Source: Paraburkholderia sp. FT54
GTDB taxonomy: Bacteria > Pseudomonadota > Gammaproteobacteria > Burkholderiales > Burkholderiaceae
Direction: 5' to 3'
NCBI RefSeq assembly: GCF_031585635.1
Contig: NZ_CP134195.1
Span: 2,170,001-2,234,000, forward strand
Length of the DNA stretch: 64,000 bases
Positions 8,254-17,126 of the stretch are shown one piece after another. How positions within the stretch are numbered: the first letter of the stretch is position 1; every line of letters begins with the position of its first letter. The notes beneath the pieces were generated by a model that saw nothing but the letters and a program-made list of their open reading frames with translations, was not told the origin of the DNA and ran no database searches. The position numbers were made by a program, and so were the translations under genes.

Positions 8254-8562
8254 GGTAGGCATTCCCACATCGGTTAGAAATTGGTGTGTTCGCGGGCCTG
8301 GCGGCCAATCGGATGTCGGCGCAAAGACTAGCAAAAAAATGACGCCAGTACTTGTGTGAAATTTCCTCAATTCGAATAAATAAATCTATTACTTTTCAAT
8401 GTGCCGCATTGCGATAAGCCGTGAGCAACAATTACGCACTGAAGTTGATTTATTTTCCGGCAATTCCGAAAATTTTACATATCCTGACAACTGGCCTTCA
8501 GATGCGCGAGACGTGCCGGCGGAAGCATCACAGGCGCGCCCTCGCGTCTCGTCAAGCCCGCG
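8254..8562. other. Intergenic region upstream of galU
   Basis: These 309 bases separate galU from a small membrane protein gene on the same strand. The middle (about 8360-8490) is AT-rich and is the likely site of the galU promoter. I see no gene in it. Confidence 0.5.
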
Positions 8563-8706
8563 TTATTCGTTCTCGTCGAGTTGCGGCAACTTGCCGGGGT
8601 TCATGCGAAAACGGCGAATGGGCTCGTTGCGCAGCGCCTCACGATAGGCTGAGGCAGCGACAAGGATCAGCAGTACGGCAATGCCGGCGAGTAAATGCAG
8701 GTTCAT
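8563..8706 (-). CDS. 47-residue single-pass membrane protein
   Basis: A short frame starts at ATG 8706 after a GAGGTGAAGTC ribosome site. It encodes an N-terminal hydrophobic helix (LLAGIAVLLILVAASAY, about residues 4-20) followed by a basic then acidic tail ending in PQLDENE. The good ribosome site, the clean membrane segment and the host-like codon use argue that it is real. I recognise no family. It sits between galU and the divergent acyltransferase gene bceS, so it may be read with neither. A role in the envelope or in exopolysaccharide assembly is possible but is inference from position only. Confidence 0.6.
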   Translation of the reverse strand: MNLHLLAGIAVLLILVAASAYREALRNEPIRRFRMNPGKLPQLDENE

Positions 8707-8948
8707 GACTTCACCTCGGGTCAAGAGAATCCGTGGTTTAAATTAGCACGACAAAAGCGGCAAATAATTCGCTGCCGCATCTGGTTGTGCTCAATTACAA
8801 TTCGTCACAAAATTGCCGTTCGATTGAATTCACCGCGCAATTTTTTATCGATTTTTTGCCCGCGCCGTGCACTAGCATGTCATGCACCGCGGGCACGTAT
8901 GGCGCCCGCGCGAATCCGCTTTTTCCTCCGTCAGAATAAGGACCGCGC

Positions 8949-10160
8949 ATGAGCGACTCAGCACTGAATGCCGCCGGCTCATCCCTGCCCCTCTCCTCAC
9001 CTCGAACGGCCGCCGCGCCGCGCGCCCAGAGCGAAGCGCGCACCGAAAGCGCCGGCAAGGAGCATGTCATCGACGCCATGCGAGGCTTCGCCGCGCTGCT
9101 GGTGGCGTATTTTCATTGCCGCCAGGTCGAATGGGTCGGCATGCAGGCGTTTCACCAGAGCGTCGGCCACGCATTCAGTCTGAACGCGATTGCCGCGTAT
9201 CTGACGTTCCCGATTGCGTGGGGCTCGGCGGGTGTGCCGATTTTCTTCGTGATCAGCGGCTATTGCATTCACCGCGGCGGCGCACTGCGGCTCGCCAGCA
9301 ATCCCGCTTACAGACTCGATACGGGCAATTTCTGGGTGCGCCGCTTTGCGCGCATTTATCCGGTGCTGCTCGCGGCGCTGGTGCTGACCTTCGCGCTCGA
9401 CTGGTTCAGCCTGCAACTGCCGCCCGTCAATCACAAGATCCGCGAGATCGGCCTGCAGGCTTTCCTCGTCAATCTGTTTTCGTTGCAAGGCGTGGCCGGC
9501 AAGACGTTCGGATCGAACGGCGCGCTCTGGACGCTCTCGCTCGAAGTGCAGTTCTACGCGATCTATCCGCTGCTGTTCGCGCTGCGCCGTCGTATCGGCA
9601 TGACGTCCGTGCTGGCGATCGTCGCGGTCATCAACGCGGTGTCCGCCTATGTGCTCGAACGCCACGACATTCAGTTCTTCACGTCGTACTGGTTTTCGTG
9701 GACGCTCGGCGCGTGGATCGCCGACGCCCGTGCCCATCGCGCGCCGCAGGCCCGCTCCTCGATGTGGCTTTACGCGCTCGCCGCGGGCTTCGTCGCGCTC
9801 GGCTGCGCGGCGTTCCATTTCGGCCAGTACGGCGCGTTCCAGCTCTGGGCCGTCGGCTTTGCGTTCTACCTGTACAAGGCGCTGGAGCGCGGCAACGCGG
9901 ACCGCGGCCCTGCGTTCGGCACGCGTGTGCTCTCGCGCTTCGGCGATTTCAGCTTCTCGCTCTATCTGATCCATCTGCCGATCTTCGTGCTGCTGTCGTC
10001 GCTACTGTTCCGCTCGTCGCTGCAAATGTCGATCTGGCCGTCGTTCGGCTACATGCTGGTGGCCGTGCCGGTGGCTTATGTGTTCTACCGGCTGGTCGAA
10101 CTGCCGGCCATGAAATGGTCGGCCAGTTTCAAGCCGAAAGCGGCTTTGAAAAAGGCTTGA
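8949..10160 (+). CDS. bceS: Acyltransferase 3 family membrane protein (BceS-like)
   Basis: This 403-residue integral membrane O-acyltransferase probably acetylates sugars of the exopolysaccharide. After a polar N-terminus of about 38 residues, the acyltransferase-3 pattern begins: VIDAMRGFAALLVAYFHC, with the conserved Arg-Gly and the catalytic-type His, then GVPIFFVISGYCIH and RRFARIYPVLLAAL, followed by about eight more hydrophobic helices. A good AAGGA lies six bases before ATG 8949. It is divergent from galU and convergent with bceR. Gene order galU-acyltransferase-bceR matches bceT-bceS-bceR of the bce-II cluster, so the symbol is assigned from family plus position. Which sugar is acylated cannot be seen. 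Confidence 0.85.
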   Translation: MSDSALNAAGSSLPLSSPRTAAAPRAQSEARTESAGKEHVIDAMRGFAALLVAYFHCRQVEWVGMQAFHQSVGHAFSLNAIAAYLTFPIAWGSAGVPIFFVISGYCIHRGGALRLASNPAYRLDTGNFWVRRFARIYPVLLAALVLTFALDWFSLQLPPVNHKIREIGLQAFLVNLFSLQGVAGKTFGSNGALWTLSLEVQFYAIYPLLFALRRRIGMTSVLAIVAVINAVSAYVLERHDIQFFTSYWFSWTLGAWIADARAHRAPQARSSMWLYALAAGFVALGCAAFHFGQYGAFQLWAVGFAFYLYKALERGNADRGPAFGTRVLSRFGDFSFSLYLIHLPIFVLLSSLLFRSSLQMSIWPSFGYMLVAVPVAYVFYRLVELPAMKWSASFKPKAALKKA

Positions 10161-10184
10161 GCCAACGCAGCAAAACCACGCGAT

Positions 10185-10219
10185 AAAAAAAGGAGCGAAC
10201 GTCGTGAGACTTTCGCTCC
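10185..10219 (-). terminator. Intrinsic terminator for the bceQ-bceR operon
   Basis: On the minus strand GGAGCGAA and TTCGCTCC form an 8-bp stem (10212-10219 with 10192-10199), followed by seven T. It lies 58 bp after the bceR stop and should end the leftward transcript that includes the flippase gene. Confidence 0.8.
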
Positions 10220-10276
10220 GCTGCGCCAACGACAGGGACTGGCCATGTCCCTGCCTACCCCCGCGTAAAAACCTTC

Positions 10277-12733
10277 CTAAGCCGTTTTAAGCCCCGCCAC
10301 GCGCTTCAGAATCCGTTCGACGCTTTCCACATAGGTTGCGGTGCCGAACCGGCTCAGCGCTGTCTCATACCCGTTTCTGACCAGCCTGTTGCGCAGTGGG
10401 TCATTCGAGCGCAATTCGGCGAGCGCGTCGGCCAGGCCGTGCGCATCCCCCGGCGTGCACAGCACGCCGTTCTCGTAGTCGTCGACGATCTCCAGCACGC
10501 CGCCCGCCCGCGCCGCCACCACCGGCCGCTGCGCCAGCATGCCTTCGACGATCACACGGCCGAACGGCTCCGGCGTGATCGACGTATGGACGACCGCGTC
10601 GACCGCGCACATGCAGGCCGCAATATCGTGCTGAAAACCGAGAAAATGCACCCGCCCGCCGAGGTTGTGCGCGGCGACGAACGCGTGCAATTCGATCTCG
10701 TACTGGTCCTCGCCAAAGAGCGGCGCGCCGACCAGCACCGCGTGCATATGCGGATTGAGCACCATCGCTTCGAGCAGCACGTGCTGCCCCTTCCAGCGCG
10801 CGAGACGGCTGAACGAGCCGACCAGAAACGCGTCCTGCGGCAGGCCGAGGCGCTGGCGCAGCGTCGCTTGCGGCACTGTGCGCAAAGCGTCGAACGGCGC
10901 GGCGGAAATGCCGTTGAATACCACGTCGATGCGTTTTTCGTCGAACTGCGTGAGTTCGGCGAACGCGCGCGCCGACGCGGCTGAATTCGCGATCACATGC
11001 GTGAGGCCTAGACGCGCACACCATTTGATGATCGCCAGTTGCTTGCCGCCGAAATGCTCGGGACTCACGATATCGCGCAGATGCCAGACCACCGGGCGCC
11101 GCGCCAGCTTGCCGGCGATGGCGCCGATTACCATGGCGCGCTGCGTGTTCGCGTAGATCACGTCGGCCTTGCGCGCGCGTTTGGCCGTGGCGCGCACGAG
11201 CGACATCAAGCCCTTGAGCGCCTGGCCCTTCGGCAATGAACCGCCCTGCTTGCGAACATCGCGCAGCGCGCCTGCCTCCAGCACGTCGACGGCCACGCCG
11301 GCTTTGGCGAGCGCGGTGCGGAACGGGCCGTCGTCGAACAGCACGACCTCGATGCGCGAGCGCAACGCCTTGACGATTTCCAGCAGCGACAGTTCGGCGC
11401 CGCCGAGCACGCCGCTTTGATCGACGGCCAGAATGCGCGGTCCGCTAGCGACGGTTGGCGCTTTATACGGCACATACGGCGGCAGCGTCGCCGTGCGCAG
11501 CGCCGGCACCGCTGCCCGCACGTGTGCGAAGAAGCGCTCGCGGAAATGAGCGGCGGAGAACTGCTCGGCGTTCGCGCGGCAATCCACCGGCGAAAACCGC
11601 TTCACGTGGCCGTCGAAACGCTCGACCGCGGCGATGATCGACTCGGCGTTCTGTTCGTCGAAGAACATGCCAGTGGGCCGCGGCTCGGACAGATCGCGCA
11701 CGGTTTCTAGCGCGCCGCCCTTGCCGTAGGCGATCACCGGCGTGCCGCACGCCTGCGCTTCGACCACCGAAATGCCGAAGTCTTCTTCCGCGGCGAACAC
11801 GAAGGCCTTGGCGCGGCTCATCTTTTCCTTGAGCACCTTGAACGGCTGGTAGCCCATGATCTCGACGTTCGGCCCCGCTTTCGCGCGGATCTTCTGCATG
11901 TCGGGACCGTCGCCGATCACGACGAGCTTGCGCTCCGGCATGCGCGCGAACGCCTCGACGATCAGATCGATCTTCTTGTACGGCACCATGCGCGAGGCGG
12001 TCAGATAAAAGTCGTCCTTGTCGGTGCAGAGCGCGAAGGCTTCGACATCGACCGGTGGAAAGATCACCTGCGCGTCGCGCTGATAGACCTTCTTGATGCG
12101 CCGCGCGATGAACTCGGAGTTGGCGACGAAGCCATCCACCGCATTCGAAGTGCGGATATCCCAGTTGCGCATGTAATGCAGAATCAGCCGCGCCATGGCC
12201 GACTTCGGTCCGTTGGTCAGCTTCGACTGCTTGAGATATTGATGCTGCAAGTCCCACGCGTAGCGGATCGGCGAATGCACGTAGCTGATATGCACCTGGT
12301 CGGGGCCGGTGAGAATGCCCTTGGCGACCGCGTGGCTGCTCGAAATCACCACGTCGTAGGCGGACACGTCGAGTTGCTCGATCGCGAGCGGCATCAGCGG
12401 CAGATACGAGCGGTACTTGGTGCGCGCGAGCGGCAGCTTCTGGATGAACGATGTCGTCACGGACTTGCCGCGCAGAAAGCTGCGGTCGTCGAGAAAATCG
12501 ACGAGGCTGAACAGGTCCGCATCCGGAAAGCACGCGACGATCTGTTCGAGCACCTTCTCCGCCCCCGCGTAGGTGACAAGCCAGTCGTGCACGATCGCGA
12601 CACGCACTGTCTTGTCGGCGCGCAGCGCGTTGCGGCGCGGCGGCGCCTGCACGCCGGGAACGGTGGTGAGTTCGGCCAGTGCGCTGCGCGTCGCGGGTTG
12701 CAGCACGGCTTCTTCAAGGACTTCGTGGTTCAT
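10277..12733 (-). CDS. bceR: Two-domain GT4 glycosyltransferase (BceR-like)
   Basis: This 818-residue protein carries two glycosyltransferase family 4 units in one chain. It should add two sugars to the lipid-linked repeat unit on the cytoplasmic face. The first unit (about 40-420) begins VRVAIVHDWLVTYAGAEKVL and contains HISYVHSPIRYAWD and the E-x7-E motif EEDFGISVVEAQACGTPVIAY. The second (about 445-818) begins ILAVDQSGVLGGAELSLLEI and has EPFGRVIVEGMLAQRPVVAA. The start at ATG 12733 follows GAGGAAAA and overlaps the bceQ stop as ATGA, so translation is probably coupled. Upstream extension of the frame into bceQ is not meaningful. Fusion of two transferases matches the bifunctional BceR described for cepacian. 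Confidence 0.88.
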   Translation of the reverse strand: MNHEVLEEAVLQPATRSALAELTTVPGVQAPPRRNALRADKTVRVAIVHDWLVTYAGAEKVLEQIVACFPDADLFSLVDFLDDRSFLRGKSVTTSFIQKLPLARTKYRSYLPLMPLAIEQLDVSAYDVVISSSHAVAKGILTGPDQVHISYVHSPIRYAWDLQHQYLKQSKLTNGPKSAMARLILHYMRNWDIRTSNAVDGFVANSEFIARRIKKVYQRDAQVIFPPVDVEAFALCTDKDDFYLTASRMVPYKKIDLIVEAFARMPERKLVVIGDGPDMQKIRAKAGPNVEIMGYQPFKVLKEKMSRAKAFVFAAEEDFGISVVEAQACGTPVIAYGKGGALETVRDLSEPRPTGMFFDEQNAESIIAAVERFDGHVKRFSPVDCRANAEQFSAAHFRERFFAHVRAAVPALRTATLPPYVPYKAPTVASGPRILAVDQSGVLGGAELSLLEIVKALRSRIEVVLFDDGPFRTALAKAGVAVDVLEAGALRDVRKQGGSLPKGQALKGLMSLVRATAKRARKADVIYANTQRAMVIGAIAGKLARRPVVWHLRDIVSPEHFGGKQLAIIKWCARLGLTHVIANSAASARAFAELTQFDEKRIDVVFNGISAAPFDALRTVPQATLRQRLGLPQDAFLVGSFSRLARWKGQHVLLEAMVLNPHMHAVLVGAPLFGEDQYEIELHAFVAAHNLGGRVHFLGFQHDIAACMCAVDAVVHTSITPEPFGRVIVEGMLAQRPVVAARAGGVLEIVDDYENGVLCTPGDAHGLADALAELRSNDPLRNRLVRNGYETALSRFGTATYVESVERILKRVAGLKTA

Positions 12734-14196
12734 GCGCTTTTCCTCGGATTCAGTCGCAACAGCAGTGAACGCGCAAGATCGCGCAAGGCGGGTGTCATCG
12801 TGATCGACCAGGCGACATTCGCGCCTACCATCAATACGCCGGCAACAATCGCCATTGCGAGACCCGGCAGGAAGCTGGCGAGCCACAGGCTGGCCAGCAG
12901 GAAAGCAAGGTGGGCGAGCATGTCGAGCGCGATCTGCCGCGCGCGGATCGCCGACAGTCGCAGCAGCACCGCGTAGTCGAACAGCGCGCGGCCGGTCACG
13001 GCCACCGCCGCGCCGGTCAGGCCGAAATGCGTGATGCCGAACCACAATGCCCCTGCAAACAGGGGCAATTCGAACAAACCGACGCGCGCGGCCGTGGCCG
13101 GATTGACCTGCGACTGGATCAGAATCCGCGTGACGTTCGCCTGGCCGACGAGCCACACGGCGACGATCATGATGCGGCCGACCGGCGCGGCCACCGTGGC
13201 GATTTCATTGCCCACCCACAGATGCAGAAACGGTTCGAGCACCAGCATCGCGACCAGCGCGACCGGCGTGAATACGCCGTTGAGAAATTCGAGCGATTGC
13301 TGGGTGATGGTGTCGGCGTCGGCGCGTCCCACTGCCGAGAGCCGTGGAAACAGCGTGCGCACCAGCGCCGTCGGTACGATGTTCAGACGCGTCACGAGGT
13401 TCTGCGGCACTGTGTAGTACGTCACGAAACGCGCGCCGAGACTCGTGCCGAGCATCACGCGATCGAGCGAGTCGGCGATCATGGTGGTGACGCTCGCAAT
13501 CAGCATCCAGCCGCCAAAATTGAAGAGCCCCTTCGCCACGCCGAATTGCGGCGGCAGAATACGGCGGATCTCCAGCACTTTCACTGCGGAGCGGCCCAGC
13601 AGAAGCGCGGCCACGATGCGCGCGAACACCGCTGCGGCCAGCACGTTCTGCAAGGTCGCGCCCATCCACAGCGCGGCGCCGAGCGGCAGCAACTGGAACA
13701 GAAACGTGCCGATGGTCTGATTGGTGTTGTAGACCCCGAAGCGTTCCGCGCCGTTGATCGCGCCCGCGAACACCCACGAGACGTTGGCAATCGGAATCGC
13801 CACCGCGAGCCACGGCAGCGCCATATACACCTCGTGCTGCAACTCGGGCGACACCTTGGTGAAATACGCGGTGTAGAGAAACGCGCCGAAATAGATGATC
13901 AATCCGCCGATCACGCCAGTGGCGAGATTGAGCCAGGTCGCGCTCCAGAACACGCGCACGCTCTCCTCCTTGTCACCCGACGCGCGCGCCTTCGAGATGT
14001 GATTCTGCGCGGCCATGCTCATGCCGAGATCGAGAATCCCGAAGTAGCCGATCAGCGTCCACACGAGGCTGATCACGCCGTAGCGCTCGACGCCGAGCAG
14101 CTTGATATACGACGGCACGGTCACGAGCGAGACGAAAGTCGGCAGCACCAGCCCGAAGAAGTTGATCGCTACGTTCTTGAGAATGCCTTTGTCCAT
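12730..14196 (-). CDS. bceQ: Polysaccharide repeat-unit flippase, Wzx/MOP type (BceQ-like)
   Basis: This 488-residue membrane protein of the oligosaccharide flippase group has about 12-14 predicted helices, starting with AINFFGLVLPTFVSLVTVPSYIKLLG. The cytoplasmic YGVISLVWTLIGYFGILDLGM segment follows, which is typical of Wzx/PST proteins. It would move the undecaprenyl-linked repeat unit from the inner to the outer face of the plasma membrane. An AAGG lies seven bases before ATG 14196. The gene follows the exported beta-propeller gene by 57 bp and overlaps bceR by four bases, which places flippase and glycosyltransferase on one transcript. The position equals bceQ in the bce-II cluster. Confidence 0.9.
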   Translation of the reverse strand: MDKGILKNVAINFFGLVLPTFVSLVTVPSYIKLLGVERYGVISLVWTLIGYFGILDLGMSMAAQNHISKARASGDKEESVRVFWSATWLNLATGVIGGLIIYFGAFLYTAYFTKVSPELQHEVYMALPWLAVAIPIANVSWVFAGAINGAERFGVYNTNQTIGTFLFQLLPLGAALWMGATLQNVLAAAVFARIVAALLLGRSAVKVLEIRRILPPQFGVAKGLFNFGGWMLIASVTTMIADSLDRVMLGTSLGARFVTYYTVPQNLVTRLNIVPTALVRTLFPRLSAVGRADADTITQQSLEFLNGVFTPVALVAMLVLEPFLHLWVGNEIATVAAPVGRIMIVAVWLVGQANVTRILIQSQVNPATAARVGLFELPLFAGALWFGITHFGLTGAAVAVTGRALFDYAVLLRLSAIRARQIALDMLAHLAFLLASLWLASFLPGLAMAIVAGVLMVGANVAWSITMTPALRDLARSLLLRLNPRKSA

Positions 14197-14253
14197 CGGA
14201 TGCCTTGGGTTGACTGCAATTACCTGGTATGGCTGATTAACTGCTGTGCGCCG

Positions 14254-16455
14254 TTACGGCTTCCAGCGGTACATCATCACTTTGCCGCGCGCGTCTTCCT
14301 CGACGAACACGAGGTACTCGCCGTTGGCGCGCTTCGCGGCGCTGATGCCGTTCGGCACATCGACCCAGCCCGACGCGCGGCCCACTTCCGGGCCCGGCCG
14401 GATCACGCCGATCTCCTTGCCGCTGTCCTTGTCCCACACGTGCACCGCGCCGACCGGTTCGACGCCGAATATGTATTGCCCTTCGACCGTCAGGCCGATG
14501 ATGGTGGCGATGGGCTTGCTCTGCGTCTGCCACGGCAACGTGATCGCATAGCGTTGCACGGGATTGCCGCTCGACCATTTGTCGTAGCGCACCAGCACGC
14601 GGCCCACTTCCTTCCAGAAACCGCGATCGACCGGCGTGTCGGGCGTGTAGCCCGTCACGTACATCGTGTCGGTGTCGGGGTCGTAGATTGCGCGATGCAG
14701 TTCCGTGAACGGTTGCGGCACCGGGTACTGCGTCATGTTCGAATACGAGTAGACCGGATTGCCCTTCGCATCCAGCCCGCCGAAACGGAAGCGGTAAATG
14801 CCCTTCGTATCGCGCGTGCGCCAGATGTCGCCGGCGGTATCGACCCACCAGCCCCAGCCGCCCGCGAGCTTCGTGCCGCTCGTGTTGAGCGTGAATTCGT
14901 CGGTGTTGAACTTGCCGTCGCCGTTCGCATCGCGCCAGATCCAGTCGCCGCCCGGCGGCGCATTCGGCACCTTGGCCACCGCGCGCTCGCGTCCCGCGAT
15001 GAAGCCGGAAGGAATCGCGGTTTCGCCGTCGTGCTGCGGGTCGAAGCGATAGATCTTCAGATGGTCCGCGTACATGTCCGTGAGGTACAGGAAGGTGCGG
15101 CCCTTCAACTTGCGGGCGATCGGCAGGCCCGGATACTGATCGGTGTGAAACACCGGATCGTCCGGAAACCTGAAACGGTTAGAGAGGAAACCTGCGTATT
15201 TCCAGTCCTGTCCGGCAGGCTTCGACAGATCGAGTTCGAAGCGCTTGTTGCCGGTATAGACGCTGTCCGGCCGTGACGGATCGATCCACGCGCCGTCGAC
15301 GAACAGCAGCCCCTGCACCTGCCAGTTCTGCTTACCGTCCGGCGCATAACTTTCGAGCGTCGCTCCGAGGCCCGCGCCGATCGGGTCGTAGCGCGGACCG
15401 ATGCCGTTGGTCGACACATACACGTTGCCGCTCGCATCCACGCCCACGCCGGTGAGTCCGTTGAAACGCCGCGGCCCCGGTTTGCCGGCGACGCCGCTGA
15501 AAATGCCGCCGCGCTCGCCGAGCGAACCCGACTCGGCATAACGGCCGTTGTTCCTGCTGAAATACAGCACCTGCTGACGCGGACCGTTATCCGCGATCAG
15601 GATGCGGCCTTGCGCATCGGCCGCGATATCCACTGCCACGGTGTCGGCCGGCAGCGTGAAGTTTTCGTCGATGCGTTTGCCCGCCGCCGTGTAGTGCTCG
15701 ACATGCGGCGCGCGGTCGTTGCGCGTGCCGCTCAATACCCACAGCGTGCCGTCCGGCGCCAGCGCGAGCCGGCCAGGCTCGTGCACGCTCCAGGTGGTCT
15801 TCTGCTGCATCGACTCCGCGTCGTAGACCTCGATACGATCGCGCGCCGTGTTGGCCGCGAACAGCGTGGTGTCGTTCGCCGCGAGGCCGCCGATTTCAGC
15901 GCTCGTGCCGGTCGGCACTTCGTTCATCATCAGGAAGCCGGCCGCCAGTTGGGCATGGGGGTCAGCGCTTTGCGCGGCGGGCTGGAACGGCGCGGCGAGT
16001 TTCGGATCGGCAATCTGGCGGCGCGAAATGCCGTACCACTGCTTGCCCTTTTCAGGCCACACGCCGTGCTCGACGAGGCGCCCCTTTTCGTTGCCGACCG
16101 CAATTGCGACGAACACGTACTTGCGATTCAAAGCGACCGCGTTGCCGCCGCCGTTGCCCCAGCCATGCGTGCCGCCCGCGAAGCCGAGCATCTTGCCGTT
16201 CTGATAGATGCTCGCTTCAGCGCCGCTTTCGTCCCACGGCGCGTTCGTATAGACCTTGCCGTCGGGTGCCACCGCGATAGCGGTGATGTTGATCTGCGCC
16301 CACGTGCCGTCGCCGAAACCGAAGGTATTGCCGATCCACGACGTTTTCGCGTTCAACGCCGTTTGCGCATGCGCCGTGAAACTGGCCGCTCCGGCAGCCA
16401 GTCCGGCGGCACACGCGAACACGGCGAGCCAGCTTTTGAACGTGAAACGGGGCAA
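14254..16455 (-). CDS. Exported beta-propeller (NHL-like) protein of the EPS locus
   Basis: This protein of about 733 residues has an N-terminal signal peptide (SWLAVFACAAGLAAGAASFTAHA, cleaved before QTALN) and a long body with recurring propeller-like blades such as ITAIAVAPDGKVYTNA, RLALAPDGTLWVLSG, VAVDIAADAQGRILIADNG and GVGVDASGNVYVSTN. It also has an Asp-rich calcium-loop-like DANGDGKFNTDEF near residue 575. I start at TTG 16455 because GGAGGAA lies at the right distance and the signal peptide begins there; the in-frame ATG far upstream gives non-conserved sequence. It precedes bceQ and bceR on one transcript and takes the place of bceP in the bce-II order. Candidate roles are binding or cleaving the polymer in the periplasm or outside. 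No catalytic motif is obvious, so I do not name an enzyme activity. Confidence 0.75.
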   Translation of the reverse strand: MPRFTFKSWLAVFACAAGLAAGAASFTAHAQTALNAKTSWIGNTFGFGDGTWAQINITAIAVAPDGKVYTNAPWDESGAEASIYQNGKMLGFAGGTHGWGNGGGNAVALNRKYVFVAIAVGNEKGRLVEHGVWPEKGKQWYGISRRQIADPKLAAPFQPAAQSADPHAQLAAGFLMMNEVPTGTSAEIGGLAANDTTLFAANTARDRIEVYDAESMQQKTTWSVHEPGRLALAPDGTLWVLSGTRNDRAPHVEHYTAAGKRIDENFTLPADTVAVDIAADAQGRILIADNGPRQQVLYFSRNNGRYAESGSLGERGGIFSGVAGKPGPRRFNGLTGVGVDASGNVYVSTNGIGPRYDPIGAGLGATLESYAPDGKQNWQVQGLLFVDGAWIDPSRPDSVYTGNKRFELDLSKPAGQDWKYAGFLSNRFRFPDDPVFHTDQYPGLPIARKLKGRTFLYLTDMYADHLKIYRFDPQHDGETAIPSGFIAGRERAVAKVPNAPPGGDWIWRDANGDGKFNTDEFTLNTSGTKLAGGWGWWVDTAGDIWRTRDTKGIYRFRFGGLDAKGNPVYSYSNMTQYPVPQPFTELHRAIYDPDTDTMYVTGYTPDTPVDRGFWKEVGRVLVRYDKWSSGNPVQRYAITLPWQTQSKPIATIIGLTVEGQYIFGVEPVGAVHVWDKDSGKEIGVIRPGPEVGRASGWVDVPNGISAAKRANGEYLVFVEEDARGKVMMYRWKP

Positions 16456-17126
16456 GGTAGTTCCTCCAGTCAGCGCTGCGCCGCGCGCGGGCAACGAGGC
16501 TAGCGCGGGTACTAAACCCAATGAGACGACGGTACGAATCGCGGTAAATGTCGCGGCACGAGCCGCTAGAAAGCATGCAAGGACGTCAGACAGATTCGTG
16601 CGGGACAGCGCGGGCAAATACGGCATTGACAGCAAAACCGCCGCGACACCGCGCACCTGACAGCAGTGGGGAGCGCGAAGCCACGCGCCCTCCCTGGCCA
16701 CCCAGTCCGCACGGCTCACATTACGCGGAAAAAACACCGCGACGAAAATCGAAAATAATTCAAAAATATTCGACGCTTTAAGCGTTGTGAAAGAAACCAA
16801 TTAAAAATCGATTAAAAAGAAATCGACTGCAACGCATGGCGCCGCGCCTCGCTCTGCACCATCTTTACCGATGCGCAGCAACGCGATCCGCACTTATTAC
16901 ATACTCCGTCATCTGCTCGACACAAGCATAAAAATCCATTGGGAATGGATAACGAAACACCCTGTTGCAATCTGATTCATTTATCCAATTCATTCCCGTT
17001 TTTTCACGATTTTATTTTCCCTAGAATCGATTGCACTTCCGTTGCGACGCGAAGCGAGCGCGCCTGTTCTCCGTACCCTCGCGCGATCCTTCGCCCGGCC
17101 CATCTGCTTCACACCATGGACGGTTC
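16456..17126. promoter_or_regulatory. Divergent promoter region between the propeller operon and bceO
   Basis: These 671 bases separate two divergently read exopolysaccharide transcripts and become very AT-rich from about 16740 to 17030. A perfect 13-base palindrome, ACGCTT-T-AAGCGT (16773-16785), sits in the AT-rich part and could be an operator. I could not assign -35/-10 elements with confidence, and no gene is apparent. Confidence 0.45.

Noticed and set aside
12910..15276. A 788-codon plus-strand frame opposite the flippase and propeller genes
   Set aside because: It is antisense to two well-supported genes, shows no domain, and has the His/Arg/Asp-rich composition typical of GC-rich shadow frames.
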